Below, piece by piece: positions 1-9,200 of a stretch of 25,459 bases of DNA. Source of the stretch: Ignavibacteriales bacterium (GTDB lineage Bacteria > Bacteroidota > Ignavibacteria > Ignavibacteriales > Ignavibacteriaceae); contig PLNZ01000410.1 in NCBI GenBank assembly GCA_003142915.1, forward strand, positions 1 through 25,459, given 5' to 3'. The notes under the pieces are model-generated. The model did not search any database. It was given only the letters and a program-made list of their open reading frames with translations, and was not told the DNA's origin. Within the stretch, counting starts at the first letter, position 1. Each line of letters begins with the position of its first letter. Position numbers and translations under genes: made by a program.

Positions 1-224
1 AATTTTATGCCCTAATACATAATTATAATATGCCTGAATTACTTATATAATTTGATATTAAAATAAGCCGGATAAATTACAAGCTAATTATGTCCAGTAT
101 TTTATTATTTTAATAACTAACTTTATTAAAATAATAATAAAACAACTAAGAAAAATGACCTAATCTTAAAGATATTCGAGAAAAATTTTGACGAAATTCT
201 ATTAAAAATATTCAGGAGATCTGA

Positions 225-764
225 ATGAAAGCATTATTAATTATCGATATGCAAATAGGTCTGTTTGGCAAGTACAGTCCCCGCTTTGATGCATTAAATG
301 TAATTGATCGTATTAATAAACTTTCTGATATTATTTCATTAAATAATGGGAAAGTGATTTTTATTCAGCACAATGGTCCTCAAGGAGATGTTTTTGAAAC
401 AAATACTGACGGCTAGAAAATTTTACCCGAATTAGTAAGACGTAAGAATGATATCGTTGTACAGAAAACCGTATGCGATTCGTTCTATAAAACAGAATTG
501 GACACTATTTTAAGGGGTAATAAAATTAATGAAATTATTATAACCGGCTGCGCAACCGATTTCTGCATTGATACTACTATACGTTCAGCGGTAAGTAAGA
601 ATTATGATGTAACCGTAGTCTCTGATGCGCATACTACTTCAGATCGTCCACATCTAAAGGCGGAAGTAGTAATACAGCATCATAACTGGGTATGGAGAGA
701 TTTAATAACACCCTCAAAGGCTGTAAAGGTAATTCCTTTTGAAGATTTGATCATAGAATTATAA
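225..764 (+). pseudogene. Isochorismatase-family cysteine hydrolase interrupted by an in-frame amber codon
   Basis: Read as one frame this encodes about 180 codons, a normal length for a compact isochorismatase-like hydrolase. Members hydrolyse amide or vinyl-ether bonds through an Asp-Lys-Cys triad (family knowledge). All three candidates are visible: Asp8 in LLIIDMQ, Lys81 in VQKTVCDSF, and nucleophile Cys114 in GCATDFCIDTT. Codon 64 is TAG at 414-416 and the same frame then runs without another stop to 764. Relatives usually carry tryptophan here (TDGW/TPGW), so a single TGG-to-TAG change explains it. The stop comes before Lys81 and Cys114, so an unsuppressed product would be inactive. The start is well supported by AGGAG at 214-218, six bases before the ATG. 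The second half could only start at TTG (498) and would lack Asp8. A nonsense mutation, a base error or readthrough are all possible; the substrate is unknown. Confidence 0.8.
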
Positions 765-891
765 CCATCATCTGTATTATCATTTAGTCAAAGGCATTTT
801 GGCAATACTTTTGATGATAAGAGACAATCATATGCAACACAACTGGTAAAGAATAAAATTGAAATACTAACTGGAATAAGAAGTTATTTCA

Positions 892-1662
892 TTAATGTTT
901 ATCTTTTAATAAAATTTCTTTAGCGAGATTTAGATATGCCTGGGATCCGGGTGATCTTAAATTATACAATATAGCCGGTTTATGAAAAAACTCTGCTTCT
1001 GTTAAGGTTGTATTTTTAGGTATAACTGTTTCAAATAGATAGCTTCCATAACCCCTGACTAATTCCTCATTAGTTAGTGACCAGGCTCTAGTATCCGGTT
1101 CGTATATCGTACGGAGGATGCCTTCGATTTTAAGCTGGGCATTATAATGACTCTTTATCCAAAGATAGTAATCAAACATTTTTTTTAATGCAAGAATAGA
1201 GAAATCTCCTGCTTTAATCGGGATAAGAACAGAGTCGGCTGTTGTTAAAGCAATTGAAGTTAATCCCTTTAACGATGGAGGGCAGTCTATAATGATATAT
1301 TCGTAAGAAAGAAGTTCCGGCGAATTAAGAATATTTTTAAACAGATATACATAACTTGTAATACGAATTAATCTTTCTTCAATATCGGGGGTGGAAATAT
1401 CCGAAGGGATAAAGTCAAGGAATTCCAGTTCGGTTTTATTTATAACTTGAGTTATTGATTTGGCAAAGCTAAAAACTTTGAAAATACCGGATTCAATTTT
1501 GTCGGGCTGGAAGTTTAAGAATCCGGAGCATGAACCCGACGGATCGAAATCGATTAGTAAAGTTTTTTTCTCGGATGCAGCCAGGCAGGCAGATAAATTA
1601 ATAGCGGTAGTAGTCTTTCCTACGCCCCCTTTCCCAACTGCAATTGCTATTATCTTCCTCAT
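892..1662 (-). CDS. Orphan ParA/Soj-type ATPase
   Basis: A 256-residue cytoplasmic P-loop ATPase of the ParA/MinD class, which dimerises on ATP and usually positions a DNA or protein cargo. The deviant Walker A motif KGGVGKTT is at residues 11-18 with both signature lysines. The Walker A' segment LLIDFDPSGS is at 35-44, and the Walker B segment YIIIDCPPSL ends near 131. The length fits chromosomal Soj-type or small cargo-positioning ParAs without an N-terminal DNA-binding domain. The ATG at 1662 gives the usual ParA beginning; no Shine-Dalgarno is visible before it. There is no ParB gene in the window and no parS-like repeat was recognised. The only same-strand neighbour is the TPR gene that ends 220 bases upstream. 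Cargo is therefore unknown; chromosome segregation is possible but not shown. Confidence 0.88.
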   Translation of the reverse strand: MRKIIAIAVGKGGVGKTTTAINLSACLAASEKKTLLIDFDPSGSCSGFLNFQPDKIESGIFKVFSFAKSITQVINKTELEFLDFIPSDISTPDIEERLIRITSYVYLFKNILNSPELLSYEYIIIDCPPSLKGLTSIALTTADSVLIPIKAGDFSILALKKMFDYYLWIKSHYNAQLKIEGILRTIYEPDTRAWSLTNEELVRGYGSYLFETVIPKNTTLTEAEFFHKPAILYNLRSPGSQAYLNLAKEILLKDKH

Positions 1663-1728
1663 ATTGGAGGTAAAAAAAATTAGCAGGTCTGTTTAATTAA
1701 AATTATCATTATCTAATCCTGTGCCAAT

Positions 1729-1755
1729 TTCAAAGAATAACGGGTATTCTTTGAA
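1729..1755. promoter_or_regulatory. 11-bp perfect inverted repeat upstream of parA
   Basis: TTCAAAGAATA (1729-1739) and TATTCTTTGAA (1745-1755) are perfect reverse complements around the loop ACGGG. The repeat lies 67 bases before the parA start on the minus strand, after the end of the TPR gene. No T-run follows on either strand, so an intrinsic terminator is unlikely. A minus-strand TAGATTTG (complement of 1772-1779) matches a Bacteroidota -7 element, which would place the repeat at the start of the transcript. An operator or a leader hairpin are both possible. The -33 partner is not convincing. Confidence 0.5.
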
Positions 1756-1882
1756 TAATTTAACTATTTTCCAAATCTAAAATATATATTTGGTATGATA
1801 AATCCTTGTACTTATTAATTAATAAAAACTAAATTTGAAATGTTTTCTTTTTGACTCTATTGTAGGCATAAAACCAACATGC

Positions 1883-2731
1883 TTATTTAAGCAGCCTGTC
1901 GATTTCTTTTACTTCTTTCAAGGCGCCTATTTTTATAAAATATTTTTTAGCGCTTACAAAGTAGGATTTCTTTTCGCTTTTTTTTTGCATATACTTATAA
2001 AGTAATCCAAGCTCAAATTCAGTTTCAGCTTTATTCATTTCATTGTTAAGTTCTTTGTTTATTCTTAAACTGGTGCAAAGATAATTTTCTGCAAGTTCAT
2101 AATCCTTTGTATCGCGGTGAATTATACCTTTTATCTTATATACCTCTGCTAAAGAAAGTCTATCATTGAGTTTATGGCAAATTTCCAACGCTTTCTCTGC
2201 AAAAAAGCTGCTTAGTTTATATTCTTTCTGAATTGCATAGATCGCTGCTTTACCAAGATATGAAATTCCTAATGTAGGCAGGTACCCTTTTTTTGAAGAA
2301 AGATCAATACTTTGATCGAACTCTTCAATCGCCTGCCGGTATAAATGCATTTTACTATGAAGCATGCCTATGTTATGTTTAATTTCAGCAATTATTTTTA
2401 GATCATTTACAGAATTAAATTTTTCTAAAGCATTGTTATAATGTTTTAAAGCTAAATCAAAATTGCCCTGAATATTATTTATGATGCCGAGATTAATTTC
2501 AATTTTAGCTTTTGTGCGGTAGTCCTTTTTATTCTTCAAAAATGATAATGCCTTTTCGAAATGAATATGCGCCTGGCTCAAATTTCCTAATTCACCGTGA
2601 ATGGTGCCAAGAAGATTTTCGCAATCAGCACAACCTTTATCATTGTTAAATTTTCTAAAAATGTTGTAAGCGCCATTAATATAATTAAAACTAATCCCCC
2701 ATAAGGCTTGCTTGCTAAAAATATCGCCCAA
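1883..2731 (-). CDS. Tetratricopeptide-repeat protein, probably 5'-truncated
   Basis: About 282 residues made almost entirely of TPR units of roughly 40 residues (about six to seven), with repeated patterns such as NLGIINNIQGNFDLALKHY and YLGKAAIYAIQKEYKL. TPR arrays are helical protein-binding scaffolds. No signal peptide, membrane segment or second domain is seen. The start is poor: no ATG occurs in frame before the first repeat, TTG at 2729-2731 is the only usual alternative start, and the frame stays open with TPR-like sequence (ADSLLSLGDIF) up to a TGA at 2771-2773 that touches a strong hairpin. This suggests the real N-terminus was lost, or that an unusual start such as ATT is used. The gene precedes parA on the same strand with a 220-base gap, so a functional link is possible but unproven. 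Confidence 0.7.
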   Translation of the reverse strand: MGDIFSKQALWGISFNYINGAYNIFRKFNNDKGCADCENLLGTIHGELGNLSQAHIHFEKALSFLKNKKDYRTKAKIEINLGIINNIQGNFDLALKHYNNALEKFNSVNDLKIIAEIKHNIGMLHSKMHLYRQAIEEFDQSIDLSSKKGYLPTLGISYLGKAAIYAIQKEYKLSSFFAEKALEICHKLNDRLSLAEVYKIKGIIHRDTKDYELAENYLCTSLRINKELNNEMNKAETEFELGLLYKYMQKKSEKKSYFVSAKKYFIKIGALKEVKEIDRLLK

Positions 2732-2774
2732 AGATAAAAGTGAATCGGCAGTTATATTCTTTAATGTAACTCAG

Positions 2775-2801
2775 AAATCCACCTTCTCCGAAGGTGGATT
2801 T
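2775..2801. repeat. Strong hairpin: 12-bp perfect stem, 3-base loop
   Basis: AAATCCACCTTC (2775-2786) pairs perfectly with GAAGGTGGATTT (2790-2801) around TCC. On the plus strand the stem ends in a run of five Ts (2799-2803), so it could act as an intrinsic terminator for plus-strand transcription. No plus-strand gene precedes it within about 2 kb, however. On the minus strand it sits directly before the open TPR frame and lacks a T-run of that length. It may be a mobile hairpin element, a leader structure or an orphan terminator. Confidence 0.6.
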
Positions 2802-2861
2802 TTAATAGATATGTAAGGTATGTAAGCTTATTTATTTCTATTTTGGACTCAGCATTAACAA

Positions 2862-3074
2862 TTAAACGATTTTTAACGTAACCTGAAGATAATTGTCAAA
2901 TGTTAATTTCTTTTTTCTCTGAGTGGAAACCCATGTGGATAATTTTAAAGCATTGCCCAGAAAAATCAATGGAGAGGACAAAAAACCCAAATAAGATCCG
3001 GGTTTTAACAAGAAAAAGAAACTTTTAATAAATGATATTAACCTAATAGTAATATTCCTCAAGAAAGACTCCAT
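2862..3074 (-). CDS. Doubtful small ORF, 70 residues
   Basis: An ATG-initiated 70-residue frame with a basic N-terminus and a hydrophobic first half (for example RLISFIKSFFFLLKPGSYLG), followed by a basic tail containing STQRKKK. It is on the same strand as the TPR gene and lies 131 bases upstream of it. No Shine-Dalgarno is seen and no family is recognised. It could be a small membrane-associated protein, the N-terminal remnant of a longer gene, or a chance frame in AT-rich DNA. Confidence 0.25.
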   Translation of the reverse strand: MESFLRNITIRLISFIKSFFFLLKPGSYLGFLSSPLIFLGNALKLSTWVSTQRKKKLTFDNYLQVTLKIV

Positions 3075-3170
3075 TATTTTGAAGAATCAATATTTTAATT
3101 GGATTTATTCTTAAAAATAAATAAAATGGATCACAATTAAAATTATTGCAAGGATATGTATTTTTGAATT

Positions 3171-3236
3171 ATTCATCATTTGATAATATTGCTTATATAT
3201 AAAATGCGATAATTTCATTAGATTTAAATGATGAAT
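3171..3236. repeat. Spaced inverted repeat in the gnd leader region
   Basis: ATTCATCATTT (3171-3181) is the exact reverse complement of AAATGATGAAT (3226-3236), with 44 AT-rich bases between. It ends 57 bases before the gnd start. It could form a long-loop leader structure or be a split binding site. In DNA this AT-rich a chance 11-bp match is also possible. Confidence 0.35.
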
Positions 3237-3293
3237 TAGCTCTTCTTCTAAAATTGTAAATTAAATTTTCATATATAAAAACGGAGTTATTTA

Positions 3294-4745
3294 ATGAGTG
3301 CTTCTGATATTGGTCTTATAGGTTTAGCGGTAATGGGAGAAAACTTAGTTTTAAATATGGAAAGCAAGGGGTTTAAAGTTTCTGTTTTTAACAGGACTAT
3401 TGAACGCGTTAACAATTTTGTTAACGGCAGGGCTAAGGGTAAAAATATTGTAGGAACATATTCAATTGTTGAATTAATAAAAACATTAAAAAGGCCGAGA
3501 AAAGTAATGTTGATGGTAAAGGCTGGTAAACCTGTTGATGATTTTATAGAATTACTTTTACCTTGCCTGGAAGAAGGTGATATTATAATTGACGGGGGAA
3601 ATTCATATTTTGAAGATACAAACCGCAGAACCAGGTATGTTGAAAGTAAAGGATTGCTTTATATCGGTACAGGTGTTTCGGGAGGTGAAGAAGGCGCTTT
3701 AACTGGTCCCTCAATAATGCCGGGCGGTTCGGTAAAAGCATGGGAATATATTAAGCCTATTTTCCAATCGATTGCTGCAAAAGTTGAAGATGGTACACCA
3801 TGCTGTGAATGGGTAGGTGAGAACGGGGCAGGACATTTTGTGAAGATGGTTCATAACGGGATTGAGTATGGAGATATGCAATTAATTTCCGAAGCATACC
3901 AAATGATGAAAGAGTTGCTGCATCTGACTGCGGAAGAGATGCACGAGGTATTTAAACAGTGGAATAAAGGAGAATTAAATTCATACCTGATTGAAATTAC
4001 GAGGGATATTCTTGCTTTTAAAGATGAAGATGGTACTCCGCTTGTAGATAAAATTCTTGATACTGCAGGTCAAAAGGGAACAGGTAAATGGACTGTCATG
4101 GCAGCGCTTGATTTGGGTGTCCCCTTAACATTGATCGGGGAAGCTGTATTTGCCAGAACATTATCTTCAATGAAAGGGGAAAGAGTTGAAGCATCAAAAG
4201 CCTTTCCCCGTATAAAAGCTCACTTTAAAAGTGATACGGAAAAGATGATTGTTGATCTTGAACAGGCACTATATGCTTCTAAACTTGTATCATATGCGCA
4301 AGGATATTTATTGATGAAAGCCGCGGCAAAAGAGTATAGCTGGAATCTGAATTATGGCGGCATAGCTCTGATGTGGCGGGGAGGATGCATTATCCGTTCT
4401 GCTTTTCTTGAGAAAATAAAAGATGCCTACCATAAGGATTCCGGGTTATCCAATTTATTATTGGACACGTTTTTTAAAGCTAAGATTGAACAGGCACAGG
4501 AAAGCTGGAGAAGGATTATTTCAACTGCGGTACTCAACGGAATATGGGTTCCGGCAATAACAACTGCTTTAGAGTATTTTGACGGCTTTAGAAATGACAA
4601 GCTTCCCGCAAATTTAATACAGGCACAGAGAGATTTTTTTGGCGCTCATATGTACGAAAGAATTGACAAACCCGGTGGCGTTTTCTTCCATACCAACTGG
4701 ACGGGAAAAGGCGGAGAGACGGCTTCTTCGGCATATAATGCATAA
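3294..4745 (+). CDS. gnd: 6-phosphogluconate dehydrogenase, decarboxylating
   Basis: Cytoplasmic enzyme of the oxidative pentose phosphate pathway: 6-phosphogluconate + NADP+ gives ribulose 5-phosphate + CO2 + NADPH. At 483 residues it is the long, E. coli/eukaryote-like form. The N-terminal Rossmann fold shows IGLIGLAVMGENL (7-19) with NRT after the second strand, which favours NADP. Further motifs are DGGNSYFEDTNRR, the substrate-binding GVSGGEEGALTGPS, the catalytic lysine segment GAGHFVKMVHNGIEYGDM, and the C-terminal helical-domain signatures LDTAGQKGTGKWT and QAQRDFFGAHMYER. The ATG is preceded by GGAG at 3282-3285. The gene is intact and appears monocistronic: its downstream neighbour is convergent, and no glucose-6-phosphate dehydrogenase gene lies beside it. 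Confidence 0.97.
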   Translation: MSASDIGLIGLAVMGENLVLNMESKGFKVSVFNRTIERVNNFVNGRAKGKNIVGTYSIVELIKTLKRPRKVMLMVKAGKPVDDFIELLLPCLEEGDIIIDGGNSYFEDTNRRTRYVESKGLLYIGTGVSGGEEGALTGPSIMPGGSVKAWEYIKPIFQSIAAKVEDGTPCCEWVGENGAGHFVKMVHNGIEYGDMQLISEAYQMMKELLHLTAEEMHEVFKQWNKGELNSYLIEITRDILAFKDEDGTPLVDKILDTAGQKGTGKWTVMAALDLGVPLTLIGEAVFARTLSSMKGERVEASKAFPRIKAHFKSDTEKMIVDLEQALYASKLVSYAQGYLLMKAAAKEYSWNLNYGGIALMWRGGCIIRSAFLEKIKDAYHKDSGLSNLLLDTFFKAKIEQAQESWRRIISTAVLNGIWVPAITTALEYFDGFRNDKLPANLIQAQRDFFGAHMYERIDKPGGVFFHTNWTGKGGETASSAYNA

Positions 4746-4840
4746 AAACAATTAGAGAGAAATCAATTTTTCTAGAATTTAGCAGACATTAGTATTTCAA
4801 CAATGAGGCAATGGAACAATTAATCTTATCCGGCATTTAT

Positions 4841-6151
4841 TTAATTATTCAAATTTTGAATCTTTAAATTTTTAAAATTCTTTTTCCATAAACCGTATAA
4901 TTCAAAACCAAATAATAACAATACCGGGATATATTCAAGAATTAGAACCGGAGTATATTCCTTCCATATGCCGTTTAACTGGTAATTTAATATAGTGAAT
5001 GATGTAAGGCTGATTAAGCCTACGTATAGGATACCGCTCCACCTTGGGATAAATGGCAGTAATACCGCGAGCCAAGTTAAATACCACGGGTGAACAACAG
5101 GTGAAAAAATAAATAACAGGAATATTGATAAATATATTTTAGTTATTAAATCTTTTCGGCTTAATATAACCGGCAGGTACATAATAATAAAAATAATACC
5201 GCAAATAAGCCTTGTGCGTTGGTTATCCTTGAAGAATAAGTCTAATATATTGAATATTATGCCGTTGAAAGTCCAGTTTTCGGTAAAGTTCATTAATGCC
5301 TGGAATGGTGAGCCTGTAAATAAATAAGGAAGATACATCAGCAAACATAGTAGAGCCGGAACTGCAACTACTTTTATTTTATCTTTAAATTCTTTTTCGT
5401 TGAAGAAAAATATAGGTATTAAAATTAGCCCGAGCGGTTTGATACAAATAGAAGCTGAAAGAAAAATCAGGCTCAATAATTTTTGCTTATTCAGGTAAAA
5501 GTAGATAGTAAAGATGAATAACGGAAGTCCGAAACCATCAAGATGGGCATCTATAAAAAACTGAAATATCGGCAGAGAACATAAAGCATATATTAGAATA
5601 TTTTTATAAGGAAGCTTTAATTTTTTCAAAACAATGAAAATCCCCCAAAGAGAAATAATATCCGATAGCAGTAGAAATATTTTTATCCCTATAAAACTTT
5701 CTCCTCCGATTAAATATGAAAAATAAAAAATAATTTGGCTCAGGGGGGGATAAATAGTCTTCATATCGGGAAAGTTTATTAGTTTTGGCAGCTTATCCGT
5801 GTGGAGGCTATTTAATGCAGTATCTGCCGGTGCATACTTATATGGATTTATTCCGTATGCCTGAACTTTTCCATCCCATATATATCTGTAATAATCATCG
5901 GAGCCTATGGGATTTACCGGAATGAATGCGAATCGCAAAATAAAAGATAAACCTAAGAGAATATAAACATATTTAAGCGGCAGTTCATACTTTATTATTT
6001 CCCGGCTAATGGATATAAATAGTAAAGATGAAGAAATAAAAGTGATAGTATATATGAAAATGGGTTTCAACCCAATAAATGCAAAAAGAAGAAAAGTGAA
6101 ACTAAACAGTATAATTGACGGGATAAATAATATTTTTTGTTTTTTGTGCAC
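4841..6151 (-). CDS. Polytopic GT-C-type glycosyltransferase (DUF2029/GT87 or MptB-like)
   Basis: A 436-residue inner-membrane protein with about ten hydrophobic segments spread through its length. Just after the second or third segment comes an acidic loop, NPIGSDDYYRYIWDGK, followed by GINPYKYAP. An acidic pair in the first large outward loop, next to an aromatic-rich stretch, is typical of GT-C enzymes that use polyprenyl-phosphate-linked sugars (GT87, mannosyltransferase-type families). The acceptor cannot be read from sequence. The start is GTG at 6149-6151; no in-frame ATG lies nearby. It follows the RND transporter on the same strand after 118 bases holding a short imperfect hairpin (6248-6262), so co-transcription is uncertain. 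Its end converges with gnd. Confidence 0.72.
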   Translation of the reverse strand: MHKKQKILFIPSIILFSFTFLLFAFIGLKPIFIYTITFISSSLLFISISREIIKYELPLKYVYILLGLSFILRFAFIPVNPIGSDDYYRYIWDGKVQAYGINPYKYAPADTALNSLHTDKLPKLINFPDMKTIYPPLSQIIFYFSYLIGGESFIGIKIFLLLSDIISLWGIFIVLKKLKLPYKNILIYALCSLPIFQFFIDAHLDGFGLPLFIFTIYFYLNKQKLLSLIFLSASICIKPLGLILIPIFFFNEKEFKDKIKVVAVPALLCLLMYLPYLFTGSPFQALMNFTENWTFNGIIFNILDLFFKDNQRTRLICGIIFIIMYLPVILSRKDLITKIYLSIFLLFIFSPVVHPWYLTWLAVLLPFIPRWSGILYVGLISLTSFTILNYQLNGIWKEYTPVLILEYIPVLLLFGFELYGLWKKNFKNLKIQNLNN

Positions 6152-6269
6152 TAATTTTAAGCATTCATTATAATAAGAAAGATAAATAAAACCGGATAAA
6201 TCCCAAAATACGTGCCTGAGAAATTATAGAATACTTAAGTTGGAAAGTTACTTCTGAAGTAATAAATTA

Positions 6270-9200
6270 TTATTCAGTTCCGGGATTAATTTCTTCATCT
6301 TTCAATCGCTTAGCCTCCAATTCTTCAAGTTTCTTTTTACCATACGCAATTCGTGTAATTGTTACAAATAAAACGGGAACGATAAAAATTGCAAGTAGAG
6401 TAGCTGCAAGCATACCACCAAGTACCGTGAAGCCAATAGTAGATCTTGCCTGAGCGCCGGCGCCGCTTGCAAAAGCTAAAGGGGACACGCCGAATATAAA
6501 TGCCAAGGACGTCATAAGAATAGGACGCAGACGCAATTTAACTGCTTCTAATGTAGCTTGAACAAGAGGTATGCCTCTTTCTAATCTGTCTTTGGCGAAC
6601 TCAACTATTAAGATCGCATTCTTTGCCGCCAAACCGATAAGAGCAATTAATCCGATTTGTGCATATACGTTGTTATTAAGGCGGGGTATAAAAGTAAGAG
6701 TTAAAATTGCTCCGAAAGCTCCTATAGGAACAGCTAATAATACTGAAAAAGGTACCGACCAGCTTTCATAAAGCGCAGTTAAAAATAAAAATACAAATAC
6801 AATTGATAATGCAAAAATAGTTATCGTACTATTGCCGGCATTTATTTCTTCTCTGCTTAACCCCGAAAATTCATAACCGTATCCGGCAGGCAGAACATTT
6901 GCGGCTACTTCTTTCATAGCATCAATAGCCTCACCGCTGCTATATCCTTCTGCAGCAGTACCATCCATTTCAGCAGAACGGAAAAGATTATAATGCGATA
7001 TCATAGGGGCATTTTCAGTTACTTTGTAACTAGCCAATGTGCTTAACGGAACCATTTCCCCGGCGGAATTTTTAACATAATATTTTAGAAAATCCTGTAT
7101 TCTTTCTCTGTAGCTCGTATCAGCCTGTGCCACAACATGGAAATTTCTGCCGTATATTGTAAAGTCATTAACGTAATAACTGCCAAGGTACGTTTGAATC
7201 GTGTTGAAAACATCTGCTATTGAAACACCAAGTTTCTCGCATTTTTCCCTGTCAATATCTACCTGGTAGCTTGGGGTATGTGCAGAAAAGAATGTAAAGA
7301 CCCGGCTTAGTTCGGGACGTTTGTTAGCGGCTGTAACAAACGATCGTACCACATTTTCGAATTGCTTTATACTGTCGGTGCTTTCACGTTGTTCCAATTG
7401 GAAAGTAAAACCGCCGGTTGCCCCTAAACCGGGAATTGCAGGGGGAGGTATTACAACAACATTAGCATCTTTGATAGTAGACAACTTCCTTTGTAAAGTC
7501 GCTATTAAAGAATTTATTTGAAGTGACCTATCAGTTCTTTCACCCCATGGTTTTAATTGAACGAAAATAGTGCCGCTATTTGATTTAGTGCCAAAAGTAA
7601 CAACGTTCAATCCTCCAAGTGCAGAATAATGAGCAATACCGGGTGTTTGCTTTAAAATAGACATCATGCTGTTAAGCGCCTCCAGGCTTCTTGCCGTAGA
7701 TGAAGCTTCAGGCAATTCAAATGTAACATATAATCTGCCTTCATCTTCAGTCGGAATAAAACCGGTTGGTTTTGTTTTAAATAGCAATACAGTTCCGGCA
7801 TAGATAAAAATTAATATTATGATAAAGTAGGGAGTTACTTTTATACATTTTCTTACACCCGAACTATATGTATCGGTTGTCTTTTTAAACCATATGTTAA
7901 ACTTTGTAAAAAACTTATGGATGCCTTTATTCTCTTTAGTTGGGTCTGTTGGTTTTAAGAATAGAGAGCATAACGCAGGAGTTAAAGATAATGCTACAAA
8001 AGCAGAAATTAATACTGAAACTGCAATTGTTATTGCAAACTGCTGATATAATTTCCCTACAATTCCCGGTATGAAGCCGACAGGGATAAATACCGCAGCA
8101 AGTATTAAAGCTATGGCTATAACCGGTGCGGATATATCGCTCATAGCTTTTGATGTAGCTTCCACTGGGGAAAGCTTCTCTTCGTCAATGTAATGTTGAG
8201 CTGCCTCGACTACAATAATGGCGTCATCTACAACAATACCGATGGCTAATACAAAACCAAACATGGTAAGTGTATTAATGGTAAAATGCAGCGGGATAAA
8301 AAATGCAAAAGTTCCAATTATAGAAACCGGTATTGCCAGTACCGGTATTATAGTTGCCCGCCAACTTTGCAGAAATAAAAATACAACCAGAACAACAAGT
8401 CCCAAAGCTTCAAGCAGTGTAGTTACTACTTCACTTATTGATACTTTCACAACCGAGACAGCTTCGAAGGGTACAACATAATCTACATCTTTTGGGAAAG
8501 ACCTTTTTAATTCATCCATTGCTTTGTAAATACCATTTGCAACTTCTAAGGCATTACTGCCCGGCGCTTGAAAAATCATTAAATAGGATGCCTTTTTCCC
8601 ATCTACAAATGAATTATTTGCATAACTAAACTTGCCAAGCTGAACCCTTGCTACATCTTTTAAGTGAACTGTTGAGCCCTGCTGGAGGTTTTCGCGGATA
8701 ATAATATTACCGAATTGTTCTTCCGTACTTAAACGGTTGTTTGTAAGAACAGTGTATTCGAAAGCCTGTGAATTATTTTGCGGCGGCCCACCTATGGAAC
8801 CTGCAGCTATTTGTAAATTCTGCTGAACTAACGCATTTATTACGTCGTCGGCTGTAAGATTTAATTGAGCCAGCTTATCAGGCTGAAGCCATATTCGCAT
8901 GCTGAAATCATCGGCTCTTGTGAAGATATCTCCTACTCCATTAACACGCAGCAAAGCATCCTTGATAAATATATTTGTATAGTTGTCAAGGAATGTAATT
9001 CCATGAGTTCCGTTAGGAGAGTAAATTGCTGCAAGAAGTAAAATACTCGGAGTTCGTTTTCTTGTAGTTAAACCCAGCCGTTTAACAACATCAGGCAATT
9101 GTGGTGTTGCAATCCCAACTCTATTTTGTATGTCGAGTGCTGCTACATCCGGATCGGTTCCAACATTCAGTGTGACATTGATAGTGGACCTGCCGTCGCT

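Noticed and set aside
1..224. Possible end of a gene at the left edge
   Set aside because: Very AT-rich with stops in all frames; no protein-like frame or structured RNA was recognised.
498..764. Second half of the isochorismatase frame as an independent gene starting at TTG
   Set aside because: It lacks the Asp-bearing first third of the fold, has no ribosome binding site and is in the same frame as the upstream half; one interrupted gene explains both.
765..891. Short plus-strand frame between the hydrolase and parA
   Set aside because: No start signal or family resemblance; best treated as the convergent intergenic spacer.
1460..1696. Plus-strand ORF opposite parA
   Set aside because: Antisense shadow of the strongly conserved Walker A region of parA; no protein family features.
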